The notes under the pieces were generated by a model, which was not told where the DNA came from, did not search any database, and was given only the letters and a program-made list of their open reading frames with translations. Positions 11,683 to 14,062 of a DNA stretch of 14,062 bases are shown here, in pieces. This DNA is from Candidatus Kaiserbacteria bacterium RIFCSPLOWO2_02_FULL_54_13 (GTDB taxonomy: Bacteria; Patescibacteriota; Minisyncoccia; Phycocordibacterales; Phycocordibacteraceae), in assembly GCA_001783465.1 (NCBI GenBank), contig MFMI01000001.1, positions 1 through 14,062 of the forward strand, given 5' to 3'. Both the position numbers and the translations under genes were made by a program. The stretch's first letter is position 1. The number at the start of each line of letters is the position of its first letter.

Positions 11683-12870
11683 ATGGCGTCTGCGCGGGAA
11701 TTTTGCGAAGCGTTACTGAAGAAAGCCGATGTGAAGATCGGCGGGGAGAGACCGCAGGATATCGCGGTGCATGACGAACGGCTCTATAACCGCGTCATTC
11801 GCTACGGGACGCTCGGCCTCGGCGAGGCGTATATGGACGGCTGGTGGGAGGCGAACGCGCTCGATGTATTCATACACCGCGTACTCGCGGCGCGTCTGGA
11901 TAAAGCCATTGAAATAAATGTTGCATCCATGCTCGCCATTGCGAAAGCGTTCTTCTTCAATCTGCAGTCGAGCAAGCGTGCGTTTACGGTGGGCGAGGCG
12001 CATTACGACCTCGGCAATGACCTCTACGCTGCGATGCTGGACAAACGCATGGTCTACACGTGCGGATATTGGAGCAGTCCCTCGACGGGTTCGACAAGCT
12101 CACCGCAAGCAAGCTCGGGACATCGAGTGAATACACTCGATGAAGCGCAGGATGCGAAGCTGGATCTCGTGTGCCGGAAGATAGGACTCAAAAAGGGCGA
12201 CCGCGTTCTGGATATCGGCTGTGGCTGGGGAAGCTGGGCGAAGTACGCCGTTGAAAAGTATGGAGCGTCGGTCGTCGGCATCACCGTGTCAAAAGAGCAG
12301 GCGGCGCTCGCGCGCGAGCTCTGCGCGGGACTGCCAGTAGAGATACGCGTGCAGGATTATCGCGAGGTGAACCCCTCGACTATGCTCGGGGCAGGCGAGC
12401 AGTTTGACCATATTGTCTCCTTGGGCATGTTTGAACATGTCGGCGTGAAGAATTATAGGACGTATTTTGACGTTGCAAATCGCTGTTTGAAAGAGAACGG
12501 CCTCTTTCTCCTTCACACCATCGGCTATAAGGTGTCACAGCTCACGAGCGACCCATGGATAGAGAAATATATTTTCCCGGGCGGTGTGCTCCCGTCTGTC
12601 GCGCAGATAGGGAAGGCGATTGAGGGGTTTTTTGTTATGGAGGACCTGCACAACTTCGGCGCCGACTACGACACGACGCTCATGGCATGGTTCGCCAATT
12701 TTGACGCCGCGTGGCCGAGATTAAAAAAGCAATACGATGAGCGGTTTTATCGGATGTGGAAGTATTATCTTCTCTCCTGCGCAGGCGGCTTCCGGGCGCG
12801 GCAGATGCAGCTCTGGCAGATAGTGCTCTCTAAAAACGGCGTCCCGGGCGGCTATACGAGCCACCGCTAG
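11683..12870 (+). CDS. cfa: Cyclopropane-fatty-acyl-phospholipid synthase family methyltransferase
   Basis: 395 residues from the ATG at 11683; an in-frame ATG at 11638 is possible but lies in the divergent promoter. The Cfa pattern is complete: an N-terminal lipid-binding part (RYGTLGLGEAYMDGWWE, 40-56), AHYDLGNDLYAAMLD (106-120), MVYTCGYW with the active-site Cys (127), the SAM-binding VLDIGCGWGSWAKYAVEKYG (175-194), MFEHVGVKNY with the conserved Glu (251), LLHTIG with His (278), and WIEKYIFPGGVLPS and FGADYDTTLMAW. The enzyme adds a methylene group from S-adenosylmethionine to unsaturated phospholipid chains in the membrane. Two insertions not found in the usual family alignment are repeat-derived: about 131-149 (SSPSTGSTSSPQASSG...) just after CGYW, and about 230-239 (NPSTMLGAGE) before the QFDHIVSLGMFEH block. 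Both keep the frame and probably form surface loops. Fold and cofactor call are secure; exact product (cyclopropane or other methyl modification) is not. Confidence 0.92.
   Translation: MASAREFCEALLKKADVKIGGERPQDIAVHDERLYNRVIRYGTLGLGEAYMDGWWEANALDVFIHRVLAARLDKAIEINVASMLAIAKAFFFNLQSSKRAFTVGEAHYDLGNDLYAAMLDKRMVYTCGYWSSPSTGSTSSPQASSGHRVNTLDEAQDAKLDLVCRKIGLKKGDRVLDIGCGWGSWAKYAVEKYGASVVGITVSKEQAALARELCAGLPVEIRVQDYREVNPSTMLGAGEQFDHIVSLGMFEHVGVKNYRTYFDVANRCLKENGLFLLHTIGYKVSQLTSDPWIEKYIFPGGVLPSVAQIGKAIEGFFVMEDLHNFGADYDTTLMAWFANFDAAWPRLKKQYDERFYRMWKYYLLSCAGGFRARQMQLWQIVLSKNGVPGGYTSHR
12088..12110 (+). repeat. Dispersed repeat, copy C (in frame in cfa)
   Basis: GGTTCGAC-AAG-CTCACCGCAAGC: the short-spacer variant (3 nt between TCGAC and CTCA, 4 nt in copies A, B and D). 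It is flanked by partial echoes (CCCTCGAC at 12079-12086, GCAAGCTCGGG-like bases at 12109-12119), as if two units were nested. Read as ...GSTSSPQASS... Confidence 0.7.
12121..12142. repeat. Perfect 9-bp inverted repeat at the edge of the cfa insertion
   Basis: CATCGAGTG-aata-CACTCGATG. The right arm encodes the native TLDE of the Cfa family; the left arm belongs to the inserted segment, so the inserted end mirrors the target. Confidence 0.6.
12373..12395 (+). repeat. Dispersed repeat, copy D (in frame in cfa)
   Basis: CCCTCGAC-TATG-CTCGGGGCAGG, the most diverged of the four copies, read as PSTMLGAG where Cfa proteins normally go straight from the DYR segment to FD(H/R)IVS. Confidence 0.6.
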
Positions 12871-12900
12871 AAATCAGATTTCTAACGGGGCGAGCGTGCG

Positions 12901-12940
12901 ATAAAAAGAAAAGCCCGCCGCATATTCCATTGCGGCGGGC
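12901..12940. terminator. Bidirectional terminator between cfa and pyrE
   Basis: A 10-bp stem, GCCCGCCGCA (12913-12922) with TGCGGCGGGC (12931-12940). On the minus strand it is followed by TTTTCTTTTTAT, a strong T-run 17 nt behind the pyrE stop; on the plus strand a CTTT follows. A second small palindrome (AGAAAT-cag-ATTTCT) overlaps the cfa stop. Confidence 0.87.
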
Positions 12941-12957
12941 CTTTGTAGCGTCCAGCT

Positions 12958-13623
12958 TCATGCCTCTCGTCGTGCAAGGAACTCCTTCCCATGGCCGATG
13001 ATCGTGTTGACGGGAATGCCCTTGGCGCATAGTCCGGTGCTCGTGCATTCCTCCTCGGTCATCGATTTCATCTCGATGTTTACCAAGGCCACGAGCTTCT
13101 TGGCGCCTCCGATATCCGCCGGGGTGACGCCTCCGCGATTGCAGAGCACGCCGACCCCGACGACGTTGCCGTGCTCCGCGCGAACTGCGGCCACCACTTT
13201 GCGGACAGAACCGCCGGTGGTGAGCAGATCCTCCACTACCAAGACGTTTGCACCGGCGATGAGCTTGTCGTAGCCGCGTTTTATGACGAATTCATCTCTG
13301 ATAAAACCATCTCCGCCGCGACCAGAATCTTTGTCTGCATAGACGCCGAGCACTTCTCGCCCTGTGATCTCGGTGAGATGGTAGGCCACCCATTGCGAGA
13401 GGATAACGCCGCCGACTGCCGGAGCGATGACCACGTCCACGCTGTCATTTGAGAACCGTTCGGCAATCTCACAGCAGAGGTTTGACGTCTCCCGCGTGTG
13501 CGGGTAGAGGGCGTCCTTGTTGATATAGGCTGAGCCGTGCCTGCCGGAGGTGTAGACGATGTGGCTATCGGTGATAATTGCCCCGACTCGCTCGAGAACA
13601 TCTTGGGCGTATCGTTCATTCAT
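12958..13623 (-). CDS. pyrE: Orotate phosphoribosyltransferase-like protein
   Basis: 221 residues, type I phosphoribosyltransferase fold. The PRPP-binding loop is NVLVVEDLLTTGGSVRK (126-142); the N-terminal part has the orotate-type YTSGRHGSAYINKDALYPH (24-42) and VIAPAVGGVILSQWVAYHL (65-83), with the flexible-loop segment GFIRDEFVIKRGYDKL (106-121) and a Cys-containing end (TGLCAKGIPVNTIIGHGKEF). The likely reaction is orotate + PRPP to OMP in pyrimidine synthesis. No other pyr gene is in the window, and such stand-alone proteins in reduced genomes could instead serve base salvage, so the substrate is inferred. The start at 13623 has a good ribosome site (AAGGAGA, 8 nt), a TTGACT/TAAGGT promoter upstream and a terminator behind it: a complete single-gene unit. 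Confidence 0.88.
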   Translation of the reverse strand: MNERYAQDVLERVGAIITDSHIVYTSGRHGSAYINKDALYPHTRETSNLCCEIAERFSNDSVDVVIAPAVGGVILSQWVAYHLTEITGREVLGVYADKDSGRGGDGFIRDEFVIKRGYDKLIAGANVLVVEDLLTTGGSVRKVVAAVRAEHGNVVGVGVLCNRGGVTPADIGGAKKLVALVNIEMKSMTEEECTSTGLCAKGIPVNTIIGHGKEFLARREA

Positions 13624-13684
13624 GGCCGTGTCTCCTTTTTGAGAACTGCATAACTACATCTGGGAACCAGCTAATTACAGGGCT

Positions 13685-13713
13685 ACCTTACGCACAGTCG
13701 CGCATAAAGTCAA
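13685..13713 (-). promoter_or_regulatory. Promoter of pyrE
   Basis: On the minus strand TTGACT (13713-13708), 17-nt spacer, TAAGGT (13690-13685). Leader of about 55 nt to the ATG at 13623. Confidence 0.75.
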
Positions 13714-13722
13714 ATGATTTTC

Positions 13723-13731
13723 TGCTATCCT
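13723..13731 (+). promoter_or_regulatory. Extended -10 promoter of the 43-aa gene
   Basis: TGcTATCCT, expected start near 13738, giving a 24-nt leader with AGGAGAG before the ATG. It is divergent from the pyrE promoter only about 10 bp away. Confidence 0.5.
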
Positions 13732-13761
13732 ATATGAAGGGTCATTCTGTAGGAGAGAAAC

Positions 13762-13893
13762 ATGAGATTCTTGAAGAAGTTCTTTTCCGGGATTTTGGCG
13801 GCGATTGAGGTATTGGTCTGTCCAGAACACTACTGGGAAATCATGAGAGAAACCGAAACCGATTTGGAAGACCCGCTCCAAGGGGTCTTCTGA
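13762..13893 (+). CDS. Hypothetical 43-residue protein
   Basis: ATG at 13762 behind a strong ribosome site (GTAGGAGAG, about 6 nt spacing), TGA at 13891-13893. The N-terminal half is an amphipathic to hydrophobic helix (MRFLKKFFSGILAAIEVLVC), the rest acidic (YWEIMRETETDLEDPLQGVF). It has one cysteine (VCPEH). The size, the basic start and the hydrophobic helix suggest a peripheral or membrane-associated peptide. A hairpin overlaps its last codons, and the next gene follows after 20 nt with its own strong ribosome site, so both are probably one operon. Not recognised. Confidence 0.6.
   Translation: MRFLKKFFSGILAAIEVLVCPEHYWEIMRETETDLEDPLQGVF
13867..13890. other. Hairpin over the end of the 43-aa gene
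   Basis: A perfect 8-bp stem, GAAGACCC with GGGTCTTC, 8-nt loop, ending at the stop codon. No T-run follows, so a role in attenuation, mRNA stability or spacing between the two genes is possible. Confidence 0.45.
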
Positions 13894-13913
13894 CAACATA
13901 TGAGGAGGACATC

Positions 13914-14062
13914 ATGCATCCGCTCTTTATTTTGGCGATAGTCGTCATCTTGGCCTCTCTCGGCTTCTCAAAACTGCTCGCCATTCCACTCATCTTCGGC
14001 TTCGCGCTATTTCTGTATTGCGTCCCCGTCGCAATTGGAATAGTAGTGACACGCCACTACGT
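13914..14062 (+). CDS. N-terminal part of a small membrane protein (3' end outside window)
   Basis: ATG at 13914 behind a near-perfect ribosome site (GAGGAGG, 5 nt). The visible 49 residues form two hydrophobic helices (HPLFILAIVVILASLGF and LLAIPLIFGFALFLYCVPVA) and continue into IGIVVTRHY at the window edge. There is no stop in the window, so length and family are unknown. It follows the 43-aa gene after 20 nt and is likely co-transcribed with it. Confidence 0.7.
   Translation, partial: MHPLFILAIVVILASLGFSKLLAIPLIFGFALFLYCVPVAIGIVVTRHY

Noticed and set aside
11106..11774. 222-codon plus-strand frame
   Set aside because: It starts with TTG inside a terminator hairpin, lies antisense to a gene with full expression signals and overlaps the cfa start.
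1..14062. Search for a CRISPR array, tRNA, rRNA or mobile-element gene
   Set aside because: No regularly spaced repeats, no cloverleaf-like sequence and no transposase, integrase or phage motif were seen on reading both strands by eye; a tRNA or covariance scan could still find something missed.

Overview
The window looks like a chromosomal piece of a small-genome bacterium, most probably from the Candidate Phyla Radiation (Patescibacteria, Parcubacteria-like). That placement is inferred from gene content: a shortened but motif-complete S-adenosylmethionine synthetase, many small single- or double-pass membrane proteins, a DsrE + SHOCT pair, a DUF4349 protein, a DUF5670-like mini membrane protein, a short MscL, and start codons that mostly sit directly behind a -10 box with no Shine-Dalgarno. 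No rRNA, tRNA, CRISPR array, transposase, integrase or phage gene was seen.

Layout. 1-830: a visibly more AT-rich left end with the 3' end of an unrecognised gene, a symmetric terminator and a DsrE-like gene. 837-3065: a Met-rich SHOCT membrane protein in operon with DsrE, a DUF4349 protein and a DUF5670-like peptide, separated by strong hairpin terminators. 3135-4835: an unrecognised 167-aa protein, mscL, a 36-aa ORF, and a minus-strand Cys-containing 125-aa gene bracketed by two copies of a 65-bp direct repeat. 4836-6753: an AI-2E/PerM-family permease and two translationally coupled membrane proteins. 6754-8460: a sigma70-type promoter, a SAM-I (S-box) riboswitch, a compact metK, and a small anchored protein with a suspicious out-of-frame tail. 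8467-11140: a sugar-nucleotidyltransferase and typA/bipA. 11157-12940: an unrecognised minus-strand gene with its own promoter, ribosome site and terminator, and a cyclopropane-fatty-acid synthase carrying repeat-derived insertions. 12958-14062: minus-strand pyrE-like phosphoribosyltransferase and, divergent from it, a 43-aa protein plus the start of a membrane protein.

How the genes connect. MetK makes SAM and the Cfa-type enzyme uses SAM to modify membrane lipids; metK is controlled by a SAM-sensing RNA whose core contacts (kink-turn, TTGG-CCAA pseudoknot, P3, P4) can all be drawn from the sequence. MscL, the permease, TypA and Cfa together suggest membrane and stress physiology rather than one pathway. 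The most unusual signals are the riboswitch with competing hairpins on both P1 strands, a dispersed 23-bp repeat (four copies) that has expanded two coding sequences in frame, the recurrent leaderless promoter architecture, and the repeat-flanked minus-strand gene between mscL and the permease.
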